64,000 nucleotides of DNA. It comes from CAVSXS01 sp963767715 (lineage in GTDB: Bacteria > Chloroflexota > Ktedonobacteria > Ktedonobacterales > Ktedonobacteraceae). Location of the stretch: contig CAVYFA010000001.1 in assembly GCA_963767715.1 (NCBI GenBank), positions 372,001 through 436,000 of the forward strand, written 5' to 3'. The translations under genes were made by a program, and so were the position numbers. Shown here piece by piece: positions 36,073 through 44,502 of this stretch. Each line of letters opens with the position of its first letter. Position 1 is the stretch's first letter. The notes beneath the pieces were generated by a model, which worked only from the letters and a program-made list of their open reading frames with translations, ran no database searches and was not told the DNA's origin.

Positions 36073-37600
36073 TTACCGCTTCCGCAAAAACGCCGGGATA
36101 TCGATGGCGTCGCCGGGAGGGGCGCTGCGCGTGCCGCGCGGCAGGTCGAGCGCCTTGGGGTCCAGGCGGCGGATGGGACGCTGCTGGCGTCCGTCGGCGC
36201 CCAGGTGCGGGGGACGCTGCGCGGGCTGGGCCTCCGGCTCCGGTACAGGTAGACGCGCTGCTGGGAGCGGAGGCATTGGCGCATCCAGGATGTCCGCCGA
36301 ATCGCTGTTCAGCTCATAGTCGTCATCATCGATATCGCTTTGCATCATCGGCTGCGCCGGTTGCATCGATGGCATAGGTGGCCGCGCCTGCTGGTGCATG
36401 GAGGAAACCGGGTGCTGCTGCTGCACAGGCTCGCGCTGCCGTCGCTTGCGGCCCGGTTGGACGCTGTGAGACATTTATAGGCGGCGGCGTGACGGGCAGA
36501 GGGCTATACGCCGGCCCCTGCGGAGCAGGCGGCTGCTGCCGGGCGCTGCCGTTGCCGTTGGCGGACTGTTGCACCGAATAGTAGACGCTGCGACCGTATT
36601 CTACGCGGCCAGGTTGCATCGACGGGTGCTGCATGTGCGGAGCACGGTTGTCGAATCCGGTGGCGATGACCGTGATCTTGACCTTGCCCTCAAAGGCCGG
36701 GTCCTGCACGGCTCCGAAGATGATATTGGCCTCCGGGTGAGCCGCCTTGCTGATGATGTCTGCCGCCTCGTTCACCTCGAACAGCGTCAGGTCCATGCCG
36801 CCGGTGATGTTGAATAGCACTCCGCGCGCCCCATTGATGTCGATGTCGAGCAGAGGACTGGCAATCGCGATGTGTGCGGCATCAATGGCACGCGTCTCGC
36901 CGCTGCCCTCGCCAATCGCCATCAAGGCCGAGCCCGCCACCGACATGATGGTCTTCACGTCCGCGAAGTCCAGGTTGATCAGGCCAGGCACGGTAATCAG
37001 ATCGCTGATGCCCTGGATGCCCTGGCGCAGCACGTCATCGGCCAGCCGGAAGGCCTCTTTGAGCGGCATCTTCTTGTCGGCAATGGCCAGCAAGCGATCG
37101 TTGGGTACAGTGATGAGTGTATCCACATGCTCCTTAAGGTTGGCGATGCCTTCCTCAGCCGCCACGCGTCGCTTGTTGCCCTCAAAGGCGAACGGCTTGG
37201 TGACAACGCCCACCGTCAGCGCTCCCAACTCGCGCGCAATCTGTGCCACGATGGGGCTGGCGCCGGTTCCGGTGCCCCCACCCATACCGGCGGTGATGAA
37301 GACCATGTCGGAGCCCTTCAGGACCTCGTAGATCTCCTCGGCACTTTCCTCCGCGGCCTTCGCGCCCACGTTCGGGTTGCCACCTGCTCCCAGGCCTCGC
37401 GTGAGTTTGTCACCGATGCGGATGTGATGCGGCGCCTCGGTCATCAGCAAAGCCTGGGCATCGGTGTTCACAGCAATAAACTCGATGCCCATCATATTGG
37501 CCTGGATCATGCGATTGACTGCATTGCTGCCACCTCCCCCGACACCGATCACACGAATCTGGGCGAAGCCCTCAACTTGATGATTTCCTAATGGTAGCAT
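36073..37600 (-). CDS. ftsZ: cell division protein FtsZ (C-terminal frameshift)
   Basis: The tubulin-like GTPase that forms the division ring. ATG at 37600 has TAAGGAGG 6 bases upstream. Sequence blocks: IRVIGVGGGGSNAVNRM, VNTDAQAL, the tubulin signature AGMGGGTGTGASP, NLDFADVKTIM and LTLFEVNEAADII. In the main frame the linker drifts into alanine-rich nonsense and stops at 36326. In the next frame, from about 36470, a linker rich in Pro and Gln leads to DIPAFLRKR and TAA at 36073, which is the conserved FtsZ tail that binds FtsA and SepF. One indel at about 36430-36490 therefore splits the gene. The upstream ftsA frame reads into ftsZ without a stop (see ftsA). Confidence 0.93.
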
Positions 37601-37614
37601 TCGTGGCCTCCTTA

Positions 37615-38848
37615 CTACGGTATAAACGCGCGGAACCAGCGACCCAGGCGAGAGATCACATCCCCTGACCCGGATTGCTCCTCCTTCTTCATCAGCAAAC
37701 TGTGAGGTGTGACGCAGGCCCCACAACAGCAGACCTACCGAGGTCGCATAGGCAGGGTGGTTGATCGACTCGGCCAGCCCATGCAGGTTTGGCGGCATGC
37801 CGATGCGCGCCGGCAGGTCCAGGATGCGCCCGGCGACATCCAGCATGCCCGGCAGCACGGCGGAGCCGCCAGTGACAACCAGGCCCGCCGGAAGCAGTCC
37901 GTCGTAGCCGGATTTCTTGATCTCCTCGTGAACCATCTCAAACAGCTCTTCCACTCGCGCCTGGATGATTTCTGCGAGCAGTTTGCGCGGCACCAGGTCG
38001 TTGCAATCGGGCATATAGTGTGAGAGGTCGATCATATCGTCCTCCGCGATACTGGCAGGATTGCAGTGACCGTAGGTGATTTTGAGTTCCTCAGCCACCG
38101 GCATTGGCAGGCGCAGGCCAATGGCGATGTCGCTGGTAATGAGCTGACCGCCAACGGGTAGGACAACCGACTGCCAGATAGCCCCATCGGCGAAGATCGC
38201 GATATCGGTTGTGCCGCCGCCAACATCCACCAGCGCGACACCCAGGTCGGTCTCGCCGTCTTCCAGCACCGCTTCGCTGGATGCCAGTGGCTCCAACACC
38301 AGGTCCTCGATCTCGACGCGTGACTTATGCACGCACTTGATCAGGTTGTGGATGGACGATGTGGCGCCTGTAATGATGTGCGTCTCAACCTCCAGGCGGA
38401 AACCGGACATCCCGATCGGGTTCTTGATGCCCTCCTGCCCATCAACTACATATCCGCGTGGAATTACATGAATGACCTCGCGGTTCGCAGGAATCGCGAT
38501 GGCCCGCGCGACCTCGATGGCACGGCTGATATCGTTCTGCACGATGTCACGGTGGCTCGGCGAGATAGCGACGAAGCCCTTGCTGTTCTCAGAGTCGATA
38601 TGACTGCCCGCAATACCGAGATACGCGCTCATAATGGTTTTGCCGGAGAGGCGTTCTGCTCGGTCAAGCGCTGCCGCAATGGAAGTGACGGTCTCCTCGA
38701 TGTTCACCACCACCCCACGGCGCAGCCCCTGTGAAGGGCAGGTGCCGACTCCAACAACATTCAGCTTCCCGTCGCGTTCCAGGACGCCGACCAGGACGCA
38801 TATTTTTGTTGTGCCAACGTCGATGCTGGCTATCACCCGCTCTTGCAC
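37615..38848 (-). CDS. ftsA: cell division protein FtsA (3' frameshift, reads into ftsZ)
   Basis: An actin-like protein that anchors FtsZ to the membrane. Blocks: IASIDVGTTKICVLVG, the 1C domain with HVIPRGYVVDGQEGIKNP, VALVDVGGGTTDIAIF, and VVTGGSAVLPGM. GTG start chosen at 38848 (GAGGAGT about 9 bases before); a GTG three codons earlier is too close to that site. After ATSVGLLLWGLR the main frame has no stop and continues through the ribosome site into ftsZ as one 843-residue frame. The +1 frame instead encodes SRLGRWFRAFIP and TAG at 37615, just before TAAGGAGG. That is a perfect amphipathic membrane-targeting helix, the normal FtsA end. So the fusion is probably a one-base indel, or else a frameshift site. 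Confidence 0.9.
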
Positions 38849-38941
38849 GATACACACTCCTCAGGGAGGTTGTCCGGGGCGCAACTCGTCTCAACTCATC
38901 TCGCCCCGCTGGGTACTATGTACCCCCGCACTACGAATTTT

Positions 38942-40060
38942 TCACTTTTTCACGGTAAACACCGGACGTAGACCGTAACGCACATCAATGGTCGCTAGAA
39001 TCAGTTGATCCTGCTGCGCCTTTTTCAGAATCTGCTGCAATTCTACCAGCCGATTGCCCAGTGGATTACTATCTTTGCCGTTGCCCAGGTAAGCGATCCA
39101 CCCCTGCGGACTGACAACGACGAACGATCCATTCGATGCCTGTGCGTTGCTGACTGTGTAACGCAGCGTAAAGGTGTTCAAGCCCACTACCTGGGGCAAG
39201 CGCTCGAACACCTGCAAGGCAAACGAGATATCGGCATCGTTCAGGCGCGTGCCCGGCCGTACCCGCTGCGTTACTGCTCTACTACGCATATCGACAACCG
39301 TCATCAAATGCTCAGCGCCGCTGGTCTCGCTAGCGAGACCGATGACGATCCCGTGACTATCGACGCTATAAGTCTGCTGCGACGTCTGCCAGAGAAGTAC
39401 CGGCAATCGCTCGACAATGTTCACAACAAGCTGGTCGGGCCAGGTCTTCTGGATCTCTGCCGATTGAACCAGCGGTATCGCATCGATGCGGTCGGTTAGC
39501 GAAGCCACATCGAGCAAGAAAATGTTCTGACCGACCATATTCATTTGCTCAATGGCATTGATCACTTTGGGATTGGTTGTTCCCATAACGGCCACGCTGC
39601 GCACGTGAAAGCTAGAGCTGAACAGTGCGAAGCCAACCGCACCAATAATCAGCGCCAGGACTGCAAAAAAACCCAGGAAGCGCCGCCAGAATCCGCGCTT
39701 GCGTGCCTGACGGCTGCTGCGAGGCGGGATGGACGAGCGCATGGGCGGCAGCGATTTCTGGAAAGGCACTCGTCCTTCAGGCGCTGCGACCCCACTCTGG
39801 CGAAACGTACGCGCGACCGGGCGATTGATGGTATATTGCTGCTCCTGCGGCCGGCGATAACGTGCGCGGCGCTCCTCCCACGTCGATGGCGGCACGACCT
39901 CCTGCTGCGGCCGAACCTGACGCCGGCGAGACTCCCCAGTATTGCCTCTGTTCACACTGCTCCTGCCTCTCCCACCTGCTCGCACGCTCCGCGAGACGGG
40001 TGACTTACGCTCGTTTGTATAGTCATTGGCGATTTGTTCAGGCAATTGTCGTATGCTCAT
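38942..40060 (-). CDS. ftsQ: cell division protein FtsQ
   Basis: Bitopic divisome protein. A long basic, disordered cytoplasmic head (about 130 residues, many Arg and Pro) precedes one membrane helix (FLGFFAVLALIIGAVGFALF). The POTRA domain follows (FHVRSVAVMGTTNPKVINAIEQMNMVGQNIFLLDV), then the FtsQ beta domain (DQLVVNIVERLPVLLWQ, YSVDSHGIVI, LATIDVRYGLRPVFTV). The cytoplasmic head is longer than in most FtsQ proteins. Ten bases separate it from murB. Confidence 0.9.
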   Translation of the reverse strand: MSIRQLPEQIANDYTNERKSPVSRSVRAGGRGRSSVNRGNTGESRRRQVRPQQEVVPPSTWEERRARYRRPQEQQYTINRPVARTFRQSGVAAPEGRVPFQKSLPPMRSSIPPRSSRQARKRGFWRRFLGFFAVLALIIGAVGFALFSSSFHVRSVAVMGTTNPKVINAIEQMNMVGQNIFLLDVASLTDRIDAIPLVQSAEIQKTWPDQLVVNIVERLPVLLWQTSQQTYSVDSHGIVIGLASETSGAEHLMTVVDMRSRAVTQRVRPGTRLNDADISFALQVFERLPQVVGLNTFTLRYTVSNAQASNGSFVVVSPQGWIAYLGNGKDSNPLGNRLVELQQILKKAQQDQLILATIDVRYGLRPVFTVKK

Positions 40061-40070
40061 GTTAGTGTTT

Positions 40071-41114
40071 CTAGTGTCCCTGTTGTCCGCTTATACCCCA
40101 TTCGCCGCGCAGTTCTACTTCCAATTCAAGATTTATGCCGAATTGTTGTCGAACGCGCTCGCGAGCGGCGACGATCAGCGCCACCACGTCGGCGGCGCTG
40201 GCTCCGCCCAGATTAACAAAGAAGTTAGCATGGCGATCTGAGATTTGTGCCTGGCCATGGGTCATACCCTTCATACCGGCCTGCTCGATCAGGCGTCCGG
40301 CATAATCGCCGGGCGGATTCTTAAAGACCGAGCCCGCACTCTTCTGCGATGGCTGTGTCTGCTTCCTATGTTGCTTATAGTTCCCGATTGCCGCTTTCAA
40401 CTGCGTCGGGGTCTCGCGGTGCAGCCGCGCGCCCAGACGGGTAATGATCTCGGCCGGCTCGATCAGTCCGCGCGCCGGAACAATCGGGTATCCCTGCGCA
40501 TCGAATTGGATTTCGCGCCCAGTGCGAAAGCGGCTATGCCGGTAGCCCAGTTCTATTTCATCATGCGTATAGCGCCGTAAAAGCGGTACGCTCAATTCAT
40601 CTTGCGCCAGCGCCGCGCCGCGAGCGTCCAGCACCTCGACCCATTCAAGCACGCGGCCCAGATCGCTATTATGCGCTCCGGCGTTCGAAATGACGCCGCC
40701 GCCGAGTGTGCCGGGGATACCTGGGCCAAATTCTAACCCTCCCCAGCCCTGTGCCGCCAGCTCATTAAGCAGGCGCGGCCAGCTTATCCCGGCATCTGCT
40801 AAAAGTAGGGCAGTGCCGTCGCCGCGATCCTCGATATGGTAGGCATCGAGGGCGATGCGTGCCACGATGCCGCGTACACCCGCGTCGGCGTAGAGCGTAT
40901 TGGTGCCGTTGCCGACCACCAGGAGCGGCCAGCGCTGTTCGGCGCACAGACGTACCAGTTCTATCAGTTCCTCCGACGTCTCGAGTGAGACCCAGATATC
41001 AGCAGGGCCACCCACGCCAAAGGTGCAATGGCGTGATAGGGCTTCATTCCGCCGCACGCGCCCCTTGAAGTGTGGCTGTAGAGCTGTATAGGCTGCCTCG
41101 ATGTCGAACGTCAT
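40071..41114 (-). CDS. murB: UDP-N-acetylenolpyruvoylglucosamine reductase
   Basis: MurB reduces the enolpyruvyl product of MurA to UDP-MurNAc with NADPH and FAD. The 347-residue protein has HCTFGVGGPADIWV, VVGNGTNTLYAD (FAD binding), GIPGTLGGGVISNAGAHNSDLG, YRHSRFR, and AGSVFKNPPGDYAGRLIEQAGMKG with the active-site Ser-Phe of type I enzymes, then HANFFVNLGGASAADV. It overlaps murG by four bases (ATGA), so translation is coupled. Confidence 0.95.
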   Translation of the reverse strand: MTFDIEAAYTALQPHFKGRVRRNEALSRHCTFGVGGPADIWVSLETSEELIELVRLCAEQRWPLLVVGNGTNTLYADAGVRGIVARIALDAYHIEDRGDGTALLLADAGISWPRLLNELAAQGWGGLEFGPGIPGTLGGGVISNAGAHNSDLGRVLEWVEVLDARGAALAQDELSVPLLRRYTHDEIELGYRHSRFRTGREIQFDAQGYPIVPARGLIEPAEIITRLGARLHRETPTQLKAAIGNYKQHRKQTQPSQKSAGSVFKNPPGDYAGRLIEQAGMKGMTHGQAQISDRHANFFVNLGGASAADVVALIVAARERVRQQFGINLELEVELRGEWGISGQQGH

Positions 41115-42271
41115 ACGTTTTTCCTGGCGATATTCACAATTTCCTTTACGATATCCTGTGTTGCCCGCGGCTTCGCGAAGATCTTAACCGCTTGCGCCAT
41201 CGCTGCTAATTGCCCCGGTGACGACATGAGCGATTGCACGCGCTCCACCAGAATGTCCGGTGTCAGATCTATGTCTTTGATAACGATGGCCGCCTCTTTG
41301 CGAGCAAACATGGCCGCATTTGCCTCCTGGGGTGAACTGCCGATAGCCGGTGGCAGTGGAACCAGAATGCTCGGCTTGCCAAGCGTTGCCAGCTCGGTAA
41401 GGGTAGATGCACCAGAGCGGCAAAAAACCAGGTCCGCCGCCTGCAATGCCAGGGGCATCTCCTCATTCAAGTAAGCTACCAGCCGGTAACGCTTCTGTAG
41501 TTCATCCCTTGTAGCCTGTTCTCCTTGTGTTAGCTGTTCAGTCAGAATACTATCCGCCAATGTACGAGTCTCGTTATACAAATCCTTGCCGCTTATCTGG
41601 AGCACCTGCAGGCCAGGGCAGCGCGCCAGTAGGAGCGGGAGCGCGTGGCAGAGTACCTGATTCAGGTGCCTTGCTCCCTGGCTGCCGCCAGTGACCACCA
41701 GCAACGGCTGGTTAGCAACGAAGCCGAGCCGACTGCGTGCCTCCTGTGGTGGGATCTCCATCACATCTAGCATAGCCTGCCGCACCGGGTTGCCCAGAAG
41801 AACAGTCTTCCTTGCCGGAAAATACGGCAGCGAATCGGCGAAGGCTACCGAAATACGCTTCGCCAACGGTGCGGCCAGCCTGTTCGACAGGTTTGGCGGC
41901 ACATCTTGCTGATGCATCAACAACGGTACTCCATTCAATCGTGCCGCCAACGCAGCCGGTACTGAGACGAAACCGCCGCTTGTAAAAGCAACATCCGCAC
42001 GAAACTTCCTTACAATGCCGATCGCCTGAAACATACCCAGAGGTATTCTCAGCATACCTGTGATGGTTTGAGGCGAGATGTAACGGCGCAACCTGCCGGC
42101 CTTAACAGTGGCCAGCCGGAATCCTGCCGCCGGAACGATCTCCGTCTCCAGTCCATCGTCGCTGCCGAGAAACAATATCTTGGCCTGATACTGCTCCTGC
42201 AATCCCGTAGCAATCGCCAGGGCCGGGTAAATATGACCTCCGGTGCCGCCGCCTGATATCAGTACTCGCAT
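41111..42271 (-). CDS. murG: MurG, undecaprenyl-PP-MurNAc-pentapeptide GlcNAc transferase
   Basis: MurG adds GlcNAc to lipid I to make lipid II at the inner membrane face. It opens with MRVLISGGGTGGHIYPALAIA (donor loop). It has FTSGGFVSVPAALAARLNGVPLLMHQQDVPPNLSNRLAAPLA, VTGGSQGARHLN, and the acceptor region VFCRSGASTLTELATLGKPSILVPLP with ...QEANAAMFARKEAA. The length of 386 is normal. The final four bases overlap murB. Confidence 0.95.
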   Translation of the reverse strand: MRVLISGGGTGGHIYPALAIATGLQEQYQAKILFLGSDDGLETEIVPAAGFRLATVKAGRLRRYISPQTITGMLRIPLGMFQAIGIVRKFRADVAFTSGGFVSVPAALAARLNGVPLLMHQQDVPPNLSNRLAAPLAKRISVAFADSLPYFPARKTVLLGNPVRQAMLDVMEIPPQEARSRLGFVANQPLLVVTGGSQGARHLNQVLCHALPLLLARCPGLQVLQISGKDLYNETRTLADSILTEQLTQGEQATRDELQKRYRLVAYLNEEMPLALQAADLVFCRSGASTLTELATLGKPSILVPLPPAIGSSPQEANAAMFARKEAAIVIKDIDLTPDILVERVQSLMSSPGQLAAMAQAVKIFAKPRATQDIVKEIVNIARKNV

Positions 42272-42324
42272 GTTTTTTATTTATCCTGGTGGACCATCTG
42301 TTTTGAGCGTTCATAACCTCTTCC

Positions 42325-43959
42325 CTACGAACCTATCACAGATGTTCCCACGCGCTTTTTTCCTAGTGTGAACTTTTGCCTCGATAAGGCCGGCGATTCT
42401 GGTTCCTGGATATAACGCGAGATATTCAAGAGAATGCCGACCGCCGCCAGGGAGACGATCAGCGATGAACCACCAAAGCTGATGAAGGGCAGCGGCACAC
42501 CTGTATAGGGGATAGTGCCAGTATTTGCCCCAATATTAATCATGGCCTGCAAGATCAGCCAGGTGGTGATGCCCGTTGCCAACAGCGCGCCGTACAGGTC
42601 ACGCGTGCGTCTCGCCAGGCGGAAGCCGCGAAATGCCAGGAACAGGTAGAGCAGCACGATGATTGCGCAGGCTACGAACCCGAGTTCTTCACCGATGATC
42701 GGAAAGATAGAATCACTAAACGGGAAGGGCAGGTAGCCCGTCTTTTGGCGGCTCGCTCCCAACCCCAGACCGAACCACCCACCCGAACCGAACGCTAGCA
42801 GTGCCTGGTACAATTGCAGGTTAATGCCGGTAATATCGTGAAAGGGATTGAGAAATCCCATCAGACGATAGTAGCGGTAGCCCTTGAAGGCCTCCAGCAC
42901 AAACACGACAATGCCGCCAGTCATCGCTAACACAAACTGCAAGATATTTGCCCCCGCCGTAAAGAACATGACCGTCGCGAAACCCGCGATGATGATAGCC
43001 GTTCCCAGATCATTTTCCAGCAGAATTAATCCCAGGATCACGCCGACCAGGATCACGAAAGGCACGAGGCCATACAGGAAAGTGCTAACCTGTTTGCCCT
43101 TGCGCGCCAGCCAATCCGCGATATAGAGGGCCAGGATCAGCTTGGTCAGCTCGCTCGGCTGGATCGAGAAGAATGAACCAAGCACAATCCAACGCGACGC
43201 ACCGTAGACGCTCGATCCGATCCTGAGGACGATGATGAGCAACGGTAGGATGATAATCATGCCTGCCAGCGAGAAGCGGCGCCAGACGCGATAGTCGATG
43301 CGCATAGTGAGCAGCATGGCGACAATGCCCAGGATCGTCCAGATCAGCTCGCGCTGGAAGTAGTAAGCCGCGTCCCCCTGGTAGCGGGCAGCCTCAAACG
43401 CGCTGGAGCTGTAGACCATCACGATACCGATACACAGCAAAGCAAGCACTACAATGAGCAACCACGAATCGATCTTACCCGCCTCGCGCGGCAACTGCAT
43501 CTCCAGGTCCGCCAGCCGTGCAGCCTCCTCCTGCGTTATACCCGTCTTAAGCCCAGCAGCCTGGCGAGGAATTCGCTGATCCTGTTGGGTCTGCTGAGCT
43601 AAAGGCTCAGCTTGCTGCCTTTCCTGCCTGGCGCGATCGCGCCATCCGGCTGTCAGCCCTGTATGCTGGAGGTTCTGCTGATGGCGTGGGCGCAAAGGCA
43701 GCAGATTTTTGCGGCTGGCGGCTCCCGAACCCTGACCTACATGCCCAAGCGCATCCTCTGCGGCATAACGCCTCGCTACCACTCTGCCCCGGCGGTTTCT
43801 CAGACTACTCGTGCTGGCCGTATTTCTGGCGTTTCTGTCATCCCGCTGACGTTCAGCAGACTCCAGCGCAGGTGAACGCTGCGGCGCGCTAATGTGCCTG
43901 CGCTGCGTCGACCTGGCTTTCTCCTGTTGTCCGCGACTGTAGCGGTTGTCTGTCGTCAT
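42325..43959 (-). CDS. ftsW: FtsW-type SEDS peptidoglycan polymerase
   Basis: A SEDS glycosyltransferase with ten membrane helices that works with the cognate PBP. Residues 1-165 are an unusual basic, Gln/Arg-rich, low-complexity cytoplasmic head. The SEDS core follows: MVYSSSAFEAARYQGDAAYYFQRELIWTILG, SIQPSELTKLILALYIADWLARKGKQ, LILLENDLGTAII, SDSIFPIIGEELGFV and NIGANTGTIPYTGVPLPFISFGGSSLIVSL. Its place beside ftsI and murG supports FtsW over RodA. The start of the head is uncertain because it lacks conserved sequence. Confidence 0.92.
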   Translation of the reverse strand: MTTDNRYSRGQQEKARSTQRRHISAPQRSPALESAERQRDDRNARNTASTSSLRNRRGRVVARRYAAEDALGHVGQGSGAASRKNLLPLRPRHQQNLQHTGLTAGWRDRARQERQQAEPLAQQTQQDQRIPRQAAGLKTGITQEEAARLADLEMQLPREAGKIDSWLLIVVLALLCIGIVMVYSSSAFEAARYQGDAAYYFQRELIWTILGIVAMLLTMRIDYRVWRRFSLAGMIIILPLLIIVLRIGSSVYGASRWIVLGSFFSIQPSELTKLILALYIADWLARKGKQVSTFLYGLVPFVILVGVILGLILLENDLGTAIIIAGFATVMFFTAGANILQFVLAMTGGIVVFVLEAFKGYRYYRLMGFLNPFHDITGINLQLYQALLAFGSGGWFGLGLGASRQKTGYLPFPFSDSIFPIIGEELGFVACAIIVLLYLFLAFRGFRLARRTRDLYGALLATGITTWLILQAMINIGANTGTIPYTGVPLPFISFGGSSLIVSLAAVGILLNISRYIQEPESPALSRQKFTLGKKRVGTSVIGS

Positions 43960-44031
43960 CGTACTTCCCTGAAAAACGTTATATATCTTCCCGTCCTCTT
44001 GACATGGAACAAATCTTCTAGTATACTGTAA

Positions 44032-44334
44032 CTACGACTGTTGCTCCTGGATAATATCCAGGGCAAGCTCCACTTCCCTCTCATCGAGGATAGATTGCGC
44101 TGTTTGCGCATGAAATTGTTGTAAATCGATCACCTGGACCCCCTGCGTCTGCAGAAGAGCAGACCAGGGATCGTTCGCAAGAACCGGCGCGGTACTGGCC
44201 GACGCGACCTGGGCAGGCGCTAATGCTTCAAACCCAAGGAGCGCTCGCCAGGTTGCGCTCAATTTCAGATCCTCTTCAATATTTTTTGCAAGACCATCAC
44301 CTCTTTGGTCCTCTTCGTGATTCTGATATTGCAT
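44032..44334 (-). CDS. small hypothetical protein in the division cluster
   Basis: About 100 residues, acidic and helical, without membrane segment or signal (MQYQNHEEDQRGDG, LKLSATWRALLGFEAL, QTAQSILDEREVELALDIIQEQ). ATG taken 18 codons inside the longest frame, after GTAGGGATAGGACA, because the upstream part is repeat-derived sequence. It sits between ftsI and ftsW, where other bacteria carry murE, murF, mraY and murD. No family recognised. Confidence 0.55.
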   Translation of the reverse strand: MQYQNHEEDQRGDGLAKNIEEDLKLSATWRALLGFEALAPAQVASASTAPVLANDPWSALLQTQGVQVIDLQQFHAQTAQSILDEREVELALDIIQEQQS

Positions 44335-44350
44335 TGTCCTATCCCTACTT

Positions 44351-44446
44351 CTAGGGCGATCGCGAGCGTCGCCCCTGCCCTTATACAAGCAGAGCCAGCA
44401 CGACAGGTCCTCGTCAGGGTAAGAGCGATCCTCGCGGTCGCCTCGT
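44351..44446. repeat. decayed TAG-headed GGGCGA hairpins
   Basis: CTAGGGCGA...TCGCCC (44351-44374) forms a hairpin like the mnmG insert. A weaker copy (GAGCGATCCTCGCGGTCGCC) lies at 44422-44443. Confidence 0.55.
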
Positions 44447-44502
44447 CTACCGCTCCCTGCCCCACCGTATAGTGCTTACACACTAATATACTCTCCCAAC
44501 CT

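Noticed and set aside
36326..38857. genuine FtsA-FtsZ fusion protein as the default reading
   Set aside because: The +1 frame holds the canonical FtsA membrane helix and stop, and ftsZ keeps its own ribosome site. I annotate two genes and report the fusion only as a hypothesis.
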